From Verrucomicrobiaceae bacterium (lineage in GTDB: Bacteria > Verrucomicrobiota > Verrucomicrobiia > Verrucomicrobiales > Akkermansiaceae), in assembly GCA_027485995.1 (NCBI GenBank), contig JAIXPW010000133.1, positions 1 through 64,000 on the forward strand: a DNA stretch of 64,000 bases, in the 5' to 3' direction. Positions within the stretch are counted from its first letter, which is position 1. Every line of letters begins with the position of its first letter. The translations under genes were made by a program, and so were the position numbers. The notes beneath the pieces are model-generated. The model was not told the origin of the DNA. It saw only the letters and a list, made by a program, of their open reading frames with translations, and searched no databases. Shown here piece after piece: positions 37,231-45,963 of the stretch.

Positions 37231-38493
37231 ATGCGGAAACCCATCCTTGCCGGAATGCTCCTGCTTTTGCCGCTCCCGGCGATCGCGCAGGTGTATGCCG
37301 ATTTCCAGACCTCGGTGGGAAATTTCACCTGTGAACTGGACTATCGGACCTCCGCCCGGACCGTCGCGAATTTCATCACCCTCGCCGAAGGCCGCGCGTG
37401 CTGGCTCGATGAGACCAGCGGACAAGTTTCCACCACCGATCCGGCCCAGCCGTTTTACGACGGACTCCGCTTTCACCGCGTGGTCAATGAGGAGGGCTTC
37501 CGCATCCTCCAGGCAGGCTCGCGAGAGGACGATGGCTCCGATGGCCCGGGATACGTCATCCCCGACGAGTTCCTGCCCGACGCGCTGGAAACCCAGCAGC
37601 ACACGGCCTACCAGCTCTCCATGGCCAACTCCGGGCCGAATTCAGGCGGCAGCCAGTTCTTCATCACCGGCAGCGCCATCCCCTCGCTCGACGGGAAACA
37701 CACGGTCTTCGGAAAAGTCGTCACCGGCCTCAGCGTGGTCGAGTCGATCCTCACCGCCGCCACCGATGACCGCGACCAGCCCATCGACCCGATCACCCTC
37801 CAGCACGTCCGCATCCGCAAGATCGGGCCCGAAGCTGCCAACTTCGATCCCAGCCGCTTCGCTCTCCCCAAGGTCAGCACTCCCGATTTCCAGAGCCACA
37901 TCGACCCGGGCCACAACGCCGTCCTGACCTTCGACCAACCCGCCCAAAGCCTCCTCCACCTCTGGGCCTCCGAGGATGGCGGCAACACTTGGGAGGACAT
38001 CGGCACCCGCTTCATCGGGGCGGGGGAAAAGCCCGCCTCCAGCGTCCAGTTCAGCCTGGCCGACACCCCGGAGGATGCCGAGCTGCGTTTCAGACCGGTC
38101 CTCACCACCTACCCCGGCGACTCTATCGTCCCCAGCTCGCTGACCCATCAACAGCTCTACCTCGAAAACGAAGCCGGCGACTTCACCTTCCATTTCGACG
38201 CCGAAGAGCCCTCCTACCTCATCGTCCTGCCCTCCGGGGAAACCAAGACCGGCCGGATCGTCCAGTTCCTCTACGAGCCCGACGGCTACGGCGCCACCCT
38301 CGTGATCGAAACCGCCACCGACGGAGCCTTCCGCTACCGACTCGCCCCGAAGACCAAGTCGAAAACCGGCTTCACCGGCACCCAGCGCGGCTCCTTCTAC
38401 AACCTCCTCTACGGCTGGATCCCCTTCGCGGAAAACAGCGACTTCGCCCTGTCTCCGCTGCCTTCAGGGCCCCGAGACATCCGAGGTCACTGA
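37231..38493 (+). CDS. Secreted cyclophilin-type peptidyl-prolyl isomerase with C-terminal extension
   Basis: 420 residues with a signal peptide (ILAGMLLLLPLPAIAQ). The cyclophilin domain spans about 22-200: NFITLAEG, YDGLRFHRV (catalytic arginine), MANSGPNSGGSQFFIT and HTVFGKVV. It speeds proline isomerization in exported proteins. A 215-residue beta-rich extension follows (two sandwich-like segments from about 205 on), longer than in ordinary cyclophilins; I do not recognise it. Its last seven bases overlap the end of the convergent DUF6288 gene. Confidence 0.88.
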   Translation: MRKPILAGMLLLLPLPAIAQVYADFQTSVGNFTCELDYRTSARTVANFITLAEGRACWLDETSGQVSTTDPAQPFYDGLRFHRVVNEEGFRILQAGSREDDGSDGPGYVIPDEFLPDALETQQHTAYQLSMANSGPNSGGSQFFITGSAIPSLDGKHTVFGKVVTGLSVVESILTAATDDRDQPIDPITLQHVRIRKIGPEAANFDPSRFALPKVSTPDFQSHIDPGHNAVLTFDQPAQSLLHLWASEDGGNTWEDIGTRFIGAGEKPASSVQFSLADTPEDAELRFRPVLTTYPGDSIVPSSLTHQQLYLENEAGDFTFHFDAEEPSYLIVLPSGETKTGRIVQFLYEPDGYGATLVIETATDGAFRYRLAPKTKSKTGFTGTQRGSFYNLLYGWIPFAENSDFALSPLPSGPRDIRGH

Positions 38494-40961
38494 CCCGGAA
38501 TGCTCTTCAACTCCGGCTGGGTGGTCGCGGCTTCGATGGCTCGAATGGCGTCCTCCACCGCGCCGACCCGACGCTGATTGAGCTCGCCTCCGGGAAACTC
38601 GCGCTGCTTCACCTGCTCGTTGAACATCGCGATCAGCTCCCTCAGTGCGGGAATGACCGGCTTCGCTGCCGCCCCGTAGCCGACGATCTCCTTCATGATC
38701 ACGCCGGTCCGGCTTTCGCTGCCATGACCGCCCTGCGTCTTCGCGAAAAAGACTCCCGCCTCGATGCCTTCCTGAAAGCGATACTTCGTCAGCGCCTTGA
38801 AGCCACCCATGCGGATCTCGTTGCCGAACATCGTGTCGGCCGGGCACGGATTTCTAACAGCAGCCAGGATGTCCGGAGCCAGGGCAATCACATCCTCCGC
38901 GCTGATCCGGCGGTCGAAGAACTCCTTCAAGGTCGCCCGCGCCATGCCATCGGGATTCTGTGAAACCACCCTCACCGCCGGATAAAGAAGACGCGGATCG
39001 GCCCCCTTCAGCGACTCTCTCAAGGGGCCGGAAAACACCGCAGCGGCGAGTTGTCCGTGAGCGATCTGGACCGGATCGGCCCAATTGATCGGCCACATCG
39101 GCTCGGCCGTGGAAACGAGGGCCTTGAGGATGTCATCGAGCGCCGGCTTGGCCGCTGCGCCCATCCCCTTGATCGCCTCGGCGGCCTTGTAGCGCACCCA
39201 GCGATCCGGATGGGAAAGCTGTTTCACCAGCACCGGCAGGGCATTCACCGACTTGATGAGCCCGAGCGTTTCACAGGCTCCCTGGATCACATGAATGTCA
39301 TTTCCTCCGGCGAGTTCGATGAGCTTGGGAGCCAGCCCGGCGCACTCCTTTCGCGTGGCCAGCTCTTCCGCCGCCCAGCTCCGGACCACCGGCGACCAGG
39401 CGGCAAAGGCTTCGATCAGCTCCTCGGCGGACAGCTTCTTGCGCTCGAGATCGAAACGCCCGGCCGCGATCGAAGCGGCCACCTCGTCGCGATTCAGCCA
39501 GATCTTCTTGTCGAGCTCACGACCGGTGATGATGAGCTTCTTCAGCGGCAGCGAGTAGGTGAGCACGTAGGTCGCGTTGGGGCTGAGACCGTGGTAACTA
39601 CTCTTTCCATAGTAGGTGTCGTCATCGGTCTTTCCCGGACCATACTGCTCGGCCCCGTCGTAGGTGAACGAGCCGTCGCAGCGCCTCACGAGATCGAGAT
39701 GCCACGAGGCCTCGCGGAAGAACGCCGCCTCGGCCGCCGGTCCGCCGACATTGGCCCCGAGCGCACTCCAGAGGTAGCTGAAGCCCTGGCCGGTGTGGCC
39801 GCACTCGCGGCTGCAAAAGCCCGCGACCGCCATCTGCGAGAAAAACTTCGTCTCCACCGGCTTGTTGCCGATCGCGGAAAACATCAGCGCCGTGATCGAG
39901 TTCTTGCCGTTGTTTTCATGGAATGGCCACGGCTCGTGCTCGCCATACGGAATGGCTCCCTTGTCGGTGAAGTATCCAAAGAAGCCCGCCATCCGAGCGA
40001 TTGCCTGATCGACTTCCGGGTCGTCGATGCCGCACTTTTTCGCCAGCATGATCGAGAGGTTCGCCGGCAGTCCGGCCATGTTGACCGGGCCATAAGGCGG
40101 GATGGAGCCGTGAAACTTTCCATCGGCGGTCTTCGCCGCGAAGCCATGGCCGAAGGTGCCATACATCGACTGCCCGCGTGCCATTGAAAGGGTGTATTCG
40201 CGAATGCCATGCAGGACCTCCTTGTCTCCGGTGAGCAGGAAATACTCGCACAGAAAGAGGTTCCGATAGCCTTGATCCCAGGTGGCTCCCTTGGTCGTCT
40301 TGCTGAGGTCGAGTGTGGTTGGAGCGAGCTTCCGAGCGAACTCCTGCACACGTGGCAGATAGTCCGGATTTCCAGAGGCCAGCAGGGCGAGTCCATTGAC
40401 GGCTCCGGCCCAATCCTCCCTCAGCGGCTCCTTTTCGAGTGCCTTGCAAGCATCCTCGAAGATCCGCTTCGACTTCGGACAATCCCAGGGCGCGGTCGCG
40501 CGGTAGGTGCCGATGACCGGCAGCCGGAGCTCGACCTCCAGCGGCTGGCCCGCTCTCACCATCGAAAGCTTGAGAAGTCCCTTGCTCGATTCCTTCTCCG
40601 CGTTCTGGATCGCGTAGGCGATGCTCTTGCGGGCATCATCGGTGAATGGTTTCCCCGCGACTCCGACGATCACGTCATCGACCTGAACCACGCCGTCCGC
40701 TGGAGATTTCAATCCCACATGAGTGACGAGGATCTGCCGACTGGCCAGCGTGGTCCGGCCCTGAAGACTGTCCAAATGATCGGCCGGGCGGGTGTAGATC
40801 CAGCCGCGCAGACCGGTGGAGCCGAGGTTGTAGGTCGCCTTGCGATCGACCGCACTGAGATCCTTCGTGAGGTCGGGCGGGGTTTTCAGAGGCTCCTTCG
40901 CGTGAAGCATCGAGGAGGAAGCCAGCAGAGCTGTTAGACCGACGATCGTGCTGAGTTTCAT
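38487..40961 (-). CDS. Secreted DUF6288 protein with HEAT-like repeats
   Basis: 824 residues with a signal peptide (KLSTIVGLTALLASSSMLHA). Residues 45-155 match the DUF6288/PDZ-like start (YNLGSTGLRGWIYTRP, SRQILVTHVGLKSPADGVVQ, VDDVIVGVAGKPF, ARKSIAYAI). The middle has alpha/alpha-barrel-like blocks (GHGFAAKTADGKFHGSIPPY, HTGQGFSYLWSALGANVGGP). From about 510 there are HEAT-type repeats (DRWVRYKAAEAIKGMGAAA). These proteins are frequent in this phylum and in planctomycetes; their role is unknown, perhaps glycan processing. Starts ten bases after the hydrolase gene stop and is likely co-transcribed with it. Confidence 0.83.
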   Translation of the reverse strand: MKLSTIVGLTALLASSSMLHAKEPLKTPPDLTKDLSAVDRKATYNLGSTGLRGWIYTRPADHLDSLQGRTTLASRQILVTHVGLKSPADGVVQVDDVIVGVAGKPFTDDARKSIAYAIQNAEKESSKGLLKLSMVRAGQPLEVELRLPVIGTYRATAPWDCPKSKRIFEDACKALEKEPLREDWAGAVNGLALLASGNPDYLPRVQEFARKLAPTTLDLSKTTKGATWDQGYRNLFLCEYFLLTGDKEVLHGIREYTLSMARGQSMYGTFGHGFAAKTADGKFHGSIPPYGPVNMAGLPANLSIMLAKKCGIDDPEVDQAIARMAGFFGYFTDKGAIPYGEHEPWPFHENNGKNSITALMFSAIGNKPVETKFFSQMAVAGFCSRECGHTGQGFSYLWSALGANVGGPAAEAAFFREASWHLDLVRRCDGSFTYDGAEQYGPGKTDDDTYYGKSSYHGLSPNATYVLTYSLPLKKLIITGRELDKKIWLNRDEVAASIAAGRFDLERKKLSAEELIEAFAAWSPVVRSWAAEELATRKECAGLAPKLIELAGGNDIHVIQGACETLGLIKSVNALPVLVKQLSHPDRWVRYKAAEAIKGMGAAAKPALDDILKALVSTAEPMWPINWADPVQIAHGQLAAAVFSGPLRESLKGADPRLLYPAVRVVSQNPDGMARATLKEFFDRRISAEDVIALAPDILAAVRNPCPADTMFGNEIRMGGFKALTKYRFQEGIEAGVFFAKTQGGHGSESRTGVIMKEIVGYGAAAKPVIPALRELIAMFNEQVKQREFPGGELNQRRVGAVEDAIRAIEAATTQPELKSIPGQ

Positions 40962-40971
40962 GAGGTGGGCT

Positions 40972-41928
40972 TCAGTTGGATTGGAGTTTCAGCATGCCCT
41001 TTCCGAGCGCATCGCCGACCAGGAAGTAGGTCTCGGCATTTCCGAACTCATGATGACCATGGCCCGGATTCGGCGAGTCCTCGGCCTTGCGAACGAAGTC
41101 CCGGGTTTCCACAAAGTGCACGTTGCCTTTGAACTCCGGCTTGGTGGAAACAGCCTCCTGAGCCTTGCGGATCGACGCGGCCGCTGCCGGAAGAGCCTCG
41201 CCATCCGAGCGCCACGGCCCGGTCAGTTCTCCGATGACAACCGGCAGCTTCGGCGACTTGAGATCCTTGCGGACGTCGTGGATCAGGTTGACAAGGTTGG
41301 CCTCATACTCGGGCACCAGCTTGGCATCACAGAAGTCGTTCCAGCCATGCCACCAAACGAATCCCGCCAACTCGTAGCCCTTGCCATCATAGCCGGGGAA
41401 ATCGGTCTTCAGGTTCGCCAGAGCCTCACGGACCTGAGCGATCATCATCGTGTAGTAAGGCCCCACCGTTCCGCCCGAGCTCGGAGGCCGGAAGTCGATG
41501 CCAAGACTTTTCCCACCCCAGGCGGTCTTGATCAGCAGGACCTGGTTGCCCAGCGCATCCCCAACGACATGCCCGAACTGAAGCTCGGCCCCGAAGTGGT
41601 GGGAATCCCCATACACCGAAAACCCGCAAGTCAGCGGCCCCGCGAGCAGGGGCTGCTTCTCCCGCTGATAACGGACCCACACGTCCTCACGCACCGCCCA
41701 CTTCCCATCCGCGCCCTTGAGATGCTTGAACCTCCCGCCCTTCACTGGATCCGCCATCAAGGTGGCCAGCGTGCCCTTGCCCTGGTTGTAATCCTTCCCC
41801 GAAAGATCCGTCACCGCCTGCCCCTCCATGTTCGACTGGCCCGCGAGGACAAAGACCTTTAGCGGCGCGGCGAGGATGGGTTGCACCAGCATCAAGGCAA
41901 AGAGAAGGCGGACAATGGGTGATCTCAT
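40972..41928 (-). CDS. Sialate O-acetylesterase-type SGNH hydrolase
   Basis: 318 residues with a signal peptide (to about residue 20). The SGNH nucleophile block is VFVLAGQSNMEGQA (S32). A WGGKSLG block (oxyanion-side glycine), FVWWHGWND (Asn/Asp block III) and NPGHGHHEFG near the C-terminus (catalytic histidine) follow. The family removes O-acetyl groups from sialic acid or plant and algal polysaccharides. Export and the adjoining DUF6288 gene suggest extracellular glycan degradation. The exact substrate is not readable from the sequence. Confidence 0.87.
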   Translation of the reverse strand: MRSPIVRLLFALMLVQPILAAPLKVFVLAGQSNMEGQAVTDLSGKDYNQGKGTLATLMADPVKGGRFKHLKGADGKWAVREDVWVRYQREKQPLLAGPLTCGFSVYGDSHHFGAELQFGHVVGDALGNQVLLIKTAWGGKSLGIDFRPPSSGGTVGPYYTMMIAQVREALANLKTDFPGYDGKGYELAGFVWWHGWNDFCDAKLVPEYEANLVNLIHDVRKDLKSPKLPVVIGELTGPWRSDGEALPAAAASIRKAQEAVSTKPEFKGNVHFVETRDFVRKAEDSPNPGHGHHEFGNAETYFLVGDALGKGMLKLQSN

Positions 41929-42344
41929 GGATCTGGCCCATACGACTCAGGATCTTCCAAACAATCGGAGAAACGTCCCGTCCGCGATCTCTAAAGCGTA
42001 GCTGGAGCATCTCTCCTCCAGTCCGTCTCAGGAGCTACCAGCTCCGTCTGAAAACCCGCCCGCCTAGCCACCCCACATCCCCACCACGCCCCATCGTCTT
42101 GCGGTGATGCCTGAGCGTGCCACCCGAAACCTTTTACTGCTCAACCTCTCCCCGCTCCCAAAACGCATCACCACCACCCATCGCCATTTCTCGCAGATCC
42201 GGAAAACGGATCCACACTTGGGACCTTGCTTCTCCATCCCAGCAGTCCAGGCCCTTGAGCGGTTCCGGATCAGCGCGAAGAAGCGATGATGCTCCCCCGG
42301 ATCTCCGTTCATCTTGAACGCTTCTTCTCCCTGAAAACTGAACA
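41929..42344. other. Intergenic region without a supported gene
   Basis: 416 bases. Bases 42001-42050 hold small self-complementary phrases (GCTGGAG with CTCCAG, GGAGCT with AGCTCC). An open frame on the minus strand (42064-42351, 95 codons) has good length, but its product is rich in arginine and tryptophan and has no recognisable family; I leave it uncalled. The region begins the disturbed patch that runs to about 45000. Confidence 0.5.
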
Positions 42345-42476
42345 CTAGCAACTCATCTCCTCCAACTGGCTCTTGAGCAGGTGTGGGAATACCTCCTCGA
42401 CCGTCTTTCCGTCGTTAAGCCACATCGCTTCCTCCGGGGTTTTCCGGACCTCCTCGTCAATGTAGCTCTGGAGGTC
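42345..42476 (-). pseudogene. 3' fragment of an unidentified gene
   Basis: On the minus strand, 43 codons without a start read like a normal soluble C-terminus (SYIDEEVRKTPEEAMWLNDG, then EEVFPHLLKSQLEEMSC and stop). A stop codon precedes the first codon, so there is no start codon upstream in frame; the first ATG is only 29 codons before the stop. The acidic, amphipathic composition differs from random frames nearby. It looks like the remnant of a small gene, perhaps an antitoxin or nuclease subunit, left beside the Mrr gene. The family is not identified. Confidence 0.4.
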
Positions 42477-42519
42477 TCACATAATTCCATTGCAAGAAGT
42501 AGACGGCACTCAAATCGCA

Positions 42520-43422
42520 TCAACTTTCTTCGAAATAATCCGAATCGATCCTCTTCAGGGCGAGAGTGCGTATGGTCGACACTCCGATATTGTGCTCGAT
42601 CATCAGGTTTGCCAAACGAACACCGTCGATTAGAATGACCTTCTGGGATAAGCCTCGTGTGAACTGGACCGCATCTGCCGTGAAACTGCTGGTCGTTATG
42701 AATACCCCTTTTTGCGCCTGTTTGCCCGCCAGTGCTCCCACAAAGCCCTGGACGTCGGGACGCCCGACCGTGCCTTTCCAGCGCTTGGCCTGCACGTAGA
42801 TCACGTCCAATCCCAGCCGGTCTTCATTGATGATTCCATCGATTCCCTCATCGCCGGATTTTTTGGTGACCATCGCCGCTTCTTCGCGGGAACCGCCATA
42901 GCCCATGGCAAACAGAAGGTCGATGACCACCTGCTCGAACCGATAGGGATTCACGTTGAGAAGCTGCTCCAGGATCTCATCCCGCAGGCTGTCGCTGAGT
43001 TGGTTGATCGCATTGTCTATCAAGTCCTCGGGAGTTGCCGTGGAGATCGTCGTTGATTCCTGTTTCGGATCCGTAGTTGCCTTCTTTTCCCATGCTGCTT
43101 CATAACCTTGGATCGACTTTAAATCTTTATCCGAGAAACCGTTGGGATGCTTATTCAAGAATGCTTCAGCTGTTTCAGTCGAACGGTAGGTGAATTTCTC
43201 GACCTTCTTGATCAGACCCGCTTTGGTCAAAAACGTCATCGCCCAGCCGACACGGTTGGCGATGACCAATGAGCTACCACTGGGAAGGAGTTCAGCTCTC
43301 TCTTCATCCGTGATACTAAACTCCTCCACCATCGCCTCGGTCATCGAACGGCGGGTGATGGGCTCTTTGGTGGCGCGCACCAAAATGGGACGCATGAGGG
43401 TGTCGTATGTCGGGATGGGCAT
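42520..43422 (-). CDS. mrr: Mrr-type restriction endonuclease
   Basis: 300 residues. The N-terminal 90 residues form the Mrr winged-helix DNA-binding domain (MPIPTYDTLMRPILV ... RSTETAEAFL). A variable linker follows, then the PD-(D/E)xK nuclease domain: FEQVVIDLLFAMGYGG, GDEGIDGII (D195) and VIYVQAKRWKG (Q211, K213). The Q-x-K form is normal for Mrr. Mrr cuts modified foreign DNA (type IV restriction). All catalytic residues are intact. Codon use is less GC-biased than in neighbouring housekeeping genes, which fits horizontal acquisition. It stops 43 bases before a gene fragment and follows the KilA-N gene by five bases. Confidence 0.9.
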   Translation of the reverse strand: MPIPTYDTLMRPILVRATKEPITRRSMTEAMVEEFSITDEERAELLPSGSSLVIANRVGWAMTFLTKAGLIKKVEKFTYRSTETAEAFLNKHPNGFSDKDLKSIQGYEAAWEKKATTDPKQESTTISTATPEDLIDNAINQLSDSLRDEILEQLLNVNPYRFEQVVIDLLFAMGYGGSREEAAMVTKKSGDEGIDGIINEDRLGLDVIYVQAKRWKGTVGRPDVQGFVGALAGKQAQKGVFITTSSFTADAVQFTRGLSQKVILIDGVRLANLMIEHNIGVSTIRTLALKRIDSDYFEES

Positions 43423-43427
43423 AAAAA

Positions 43428-44447
43428 TTACGTGTCGTTTGTAGCCAGCGCCTTCTCCACCGCGCGGAACTCCTCCAGGGCGTCAGATAGGGTCAGGTGT
43501 CGCATTTCAACCATTGGATATTCTGAATTGGGCTCTCCCTGAATGGCAACCATCCCGGACGGCGGAGAATCAATCGACCTGCGGGGTGTTGCCCAACTAT
43601 TGGAGATGCAGCGGTTCATCGACTCACCGATGACTTGGGAGGGGAAGAGTCCGGGTTTCGCGGTGAAGCGATCGCAGCGCGGCAGGGAGAACTTTGAAAA
43701 GCTCATGATTCGCCTCCGTTCTGTTGCTGTTCGATGACACGCCGTTCGCGTTCGAGTTCGGCGATGAGTTCGGCCTCGGAGGGGAGGACGGTGCGGTACT
43801 TGGAGCTCTTCGCGGTCGGGGAGATAGAGTCGGTAGTTCTGGACGAAGAGGGCGACATTGAGCAGGTCCGCCTCGCTGGCATAGACGAACGCGGTCTGGG
43901 CCTTGGTGATGGTGGGAGGGAGGAGGGTTTCCTTGATGGCGTCGGTGTGGATCCGGTAGTTGATCTTGGCGAGCGTGCGCTGGAGGTTCCAGTTGAGCTG
44001 AAGACGGTCGTTCTCGTCATCCTTGAGCCGCTGGAATTCCTTGATGAGGTAGAGCTTGAACTCCACGGACACCCAGGAGGCGAACTCGAAGGCGATGTCC
44101 TTGTGGGCGTAGGTGCCGCCATAGCGTCCGGCACTCGAGGTAAGGCCCACCGCGCCGGTTTTTTCGATCCACTGCTTCGGGGTGAGGACGAAGCTGTTCA
44201 GCCCGGTTTGCATTCTAATCCCGTCGAATTCGACGGGATTAAAATCGGGATTGTTGAGCCGCTCCCAGACTCCGAGAAACTCGACCGTGCTGCGGGTGCG
44301 CAGCCAATTGCGGATCACATCGTCCGGGTGGTCGGGGTTCTTGAATTTGGCGATATCCGTCAGGCAGAAGATGTCCTCCCTGTCCTGCGAAAGCACCGTG
44401 ACCGATGCCCCTTGAACTTCGATGGTGCGGCGTGGCGATTTGCTCAT
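43428..44447 (-). CDS. KilA-N domain protein with a mosaic, probably frame-shifted 3' part
   Basis: 339 codons. The first 205 residues are a normal KilA-N protein: FCLTDIAKFKNPDHPDDVI, IRNWLRTRSTVEFLGVWERL, GLTSSAGRYGGTYAHKDIAF, EFASWVSVEFKLYLIKEFQR and a tail to SEADLLNVALF. KilA-N domains bind DNA and are common in phage and in restriction/defence loci. After LLNVALF the family continuation is missing and the frame reads an arginine/histidine/proline-rich stretch (PHRPPLRGRTHRRTRTRTAC) typical of out-of-frame translation, then MSFSKFSLPRCD and a different tail. So this reading frame joins at least two unrelated pieces. The N-terminal domain could still be made. Confidence 0.65.
   Translation of the reverse strand: MSKSPRRTIEVQGASVTVLSQDREDIFCLTDIAKFKNPDHPDDVIRNWLRTRSTVEFLGVWERLNNPDFNPVEFDGIRMQTGLNSFVLTPKQWIEKTGAVGLTSSAGRYGGTYAHKDIAFEFASWVSVEFKLYLIKEFQRLKDDENDRLQLNWNLQRTLAKINYRIHTDAIKETLLPPTITKAQTAFVYASEADLLNVALFVQNYRLYLPDREELQVPHRPPLRGRTHRRTRTRTACHRTATERRRIMSFSKFSLPRCDRFTAKPGLFPSQVIGESMNRCISNSWATPRRSIDSPPSGMVAIQGEPNSEYPMVEMRHLTLSDALEEFRAVEKALATNDT
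43703..43801 (-). pseudogene. Out-of-frame gene tail inside the KilA-N frame
   Basis: One frame away from the 339-codon reading frame, KYRTVLPSEAELIAELERER followed by RVIEQQQNGGES and a stop reads as a genuine soluble C-terminus, resembling the ends of DUF1016/PDDEXK nucleases or type I restriction subunits (uncertain). Its TGA overlaps an ATG (ATGA) that starts MSFSKFSLPRCDRF, so a 92-codon downstream gene (43428-43706) was once coupled to it. This supports loss of an intervening gene by deletion and a frameshift near 43800. Confidence 0.5.
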
Positions 44448-44622
44448 GGCAGCGATGGCGGCTCTTCAGGAATGGCGGGCGGTGAACCGTTTGCTGGTCC
44501 GGACATTAGCGCTTCCGGTGAAATGGGGGCGAGAGAAAACGGGGGACGGCGGAGGGCTGGAGAGGTGATGGCGGCCTACCGAAATGTCTGGCCCCGGAGC
44601 AGGAATGACACGGCTCCTGATG

Positions 44623-44853
44623 GAAGAGGCCTGAGATCCGATTGAACGGGGTCGGGAGGCGTTCGAACGGGGTGGAGAGGCCTTTGAAAGGGGCAGAGCG
44701 GCCTTTGAAAGGGGCAGAGTGGCCTTTGAACGGGTCCGAGTCTCAATAGAAGAGGTCGGAGTCGCAATAGAAGGGGGTGGGTGCGTCAATGAGTCGCACC
44801 GAGAGGCGTCCGAAGGGGGTGGAGGGCCGTTCGAAAGGGTCAGAGCGGCGTTT
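44623..44853. repeat. Eleven tandem 21-bp repeats (heptad-encoding)
   Basis: Eleven units of exactly 21 bases, mostly beginning GAAnGGG and ending GGCnTT; the best-conserved neighbours are 44686-44706 and 44707-44727 (one difference). On the plus strand the array would encode heptads of type ERGREAF, ERGGEAF, ERGRAAF, with no start codon and a stop five codons before. On the minus strand it gives heptads beginning with serine (SKATLPL, SKAALPL, SKASPPR). All units keep the frame without indels although bases differ, which is what selection on a coding heptad would produce. A decayed coiled-coil or minisatellite gene is possible. Confidence 0.8.
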
Positions 44854-44870
44854 GAACGGCCTGCCTCTTG

Positions 44871-44896
44871 AAAAACACCCGGAAGGATTGGGTGTT
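44871..44896 (-). terminator. Rho-independent terminator (minus strand)
   Basis: Stem AACACCC / GGGTGTT (44874-44880 with 44890-44896), nine-base loop, and a T run when read on the minus strand (GGGTGTTTTTC). It lies about 145 bases after the stop of the minus-strand gene at 45040 and would also keep its transcript out of the repeat array. Confidence 0.65.
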
Positions 44897-45039
44897 CCAG
44901 AGCATCCAGATTGAGGAAAATCTGTTCGAATCCTGCGCCAGATCGAACCTCGTGGTCATCTCGGCGGAAAACCGGATCCATTGCTGGATAAGCCATTCAG
45001 CTTCCAAAGGGCATGACGGTCACAAAGGGAATGGAGTGA

Positions 45040-45741
45040 TCATTCCACCCGCTTGATCTCCGACTTCAGCTCGAAGCCGCCATCGGGAGCCTCGCCCGCG
45101 ACCACGTCGAGGGTGAAGACTGTCTTCTCATTGCCGATCCAGACCTGCGCCGAGCCACCGGGATTCAGCAACAACGAAGGAGCTGAAAGCTGGTTCAGAC
45201 CCTTGGGATCGGTCAGCGAGCGGCTCACATCCTCAGGGGTCCAGACCTCGGCGTTCTGAAGGGTCTTCTTTTCTCCGGTGACGAGGCTGTTGAGGCCGGT
45301 GCTGACGAGGGCCGACTGATCCAGGTCGAGGATTCTGGACTCCAACCGGATCTGCCTGATCCCCGAAGGGGACTCCAGCCACTTCGGAGTCAGAACGACG
45401 AACTCGTGGTGCCCATCCTCCGTCTGGTAGCCTCCGGTGACCATCGAGTGGCCCTCCGGAATCCGGGTGTGAACGGCGGCGCTCGCGATCTCCTTGCCTT
45501 GGATTTCAGGGAGCCCTGCCCCCATTCCGCTCTTGGGTAGATCCGGTCGTTTGCCACGAACCGAAGGCGACCCTTTCTCCTCAGCAGCGGAAGACGGTGT
45601 GGACTGCATCCCGCTCTCGCTTCCTTTGGTCTGCATGATCGACGAGGGAACGGCGGCCTTGTCCACCTGCCACCACCGAATGGTGACGGTCGTGAGCAGC
45701 AACAGGATCACTGCTGCCGTGCGGAGGGGCGAGGATCTCAT
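45040..45741 (-). CDS. Secreted protein, paralogue B (secretin-like motif)
   Basis: 233 residues from the ATG at 45741, which puts a membrane/signal segment (TAAVILLLLTTVTIRWW) at the front. After a low-complexity linker come conserved blocks shared with the next gene: IPEGHSMVTGGYQTEDGHHE, SLVTGEKKTLQNAEVWTPED, LSAPSLLLNPGGSAQVWIGN and a C-terminal strand GGFELKSEI. The LSAPSLLLNPGGSAQVWIG pattern resembles the LSAPxxxxxxGxxAxIxVG motif of secretin domains in this phylum, but the protein is too short to form a secretin pore. Function unknown; inner-membrane anchored with a periplasmic domain. Confidence 0.68.
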   Translation of the reverse strand: MRSSPLRTAAVILLLLTTVTIRWWQVDKAAVPSSIMQTKGSESGMQSTPSSAAEEKGSPSVRGKRPDLPKSGMGAGLPEIQGKEIASAAVHTRIPEGHSMVTGGYQTEDGHHEFVVLTPKWLESPSGIRQIRLESRILDLDQSALVSTGLNSLVTGEKKTLQNAEVWTPEDVSRSLTDPKGLNQLSAPSLLLNPGGSAQVWIGNEKTVFTLDVVAGEAPDGGFELKSEIKRVE

Positions 45742-45963
45742 AGGATTGGTATGTCTCGATAGAATACCGGTCACTTCCCGAATTGTCCGAGACAATCGCA
45801 CATTTCGGGGTCGGACGACAGAATTGCGATGCCCTCGGTGGTCTGGATGGAAACCTGCAGGACAGACACCTACGAAAGGAACGCGATGGAGAAGACCGAA
45901 CCGTCCGTTGAAAAAGCGGTCCATCTTCCAAAGGGATGACGAACTCAACGGACCTTGAATGAT

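Larger units (their letters stand above)
44448..45039. other. Non-coding stretch with repeat array
   Basis: 592 bases between the KilA-N gene and a secreted-protein gene. It contains the 21-bp repeat array and the minus-strand terminator listed separately. Open frames on both strands run through the repeats only because 21 is a multiple of three; I call none of them. Confidence 0.55.

Noticed and set aside
42064-42351. 95-codon minus-strand frame
   Set aside because: No ribosome site, no recognisable family, arginine/tryptophan-rich product; could be part of a dispersed repeat, but I cannot show this.
44466-44996. 176-codon minus-strand frame through the 21-bp repeats
   Set aside because: Open mainly because the repeat unit is a multiple of three; product is serine/proline low complexity with no signal or start context, and the minus-strand terminator lies inside it.
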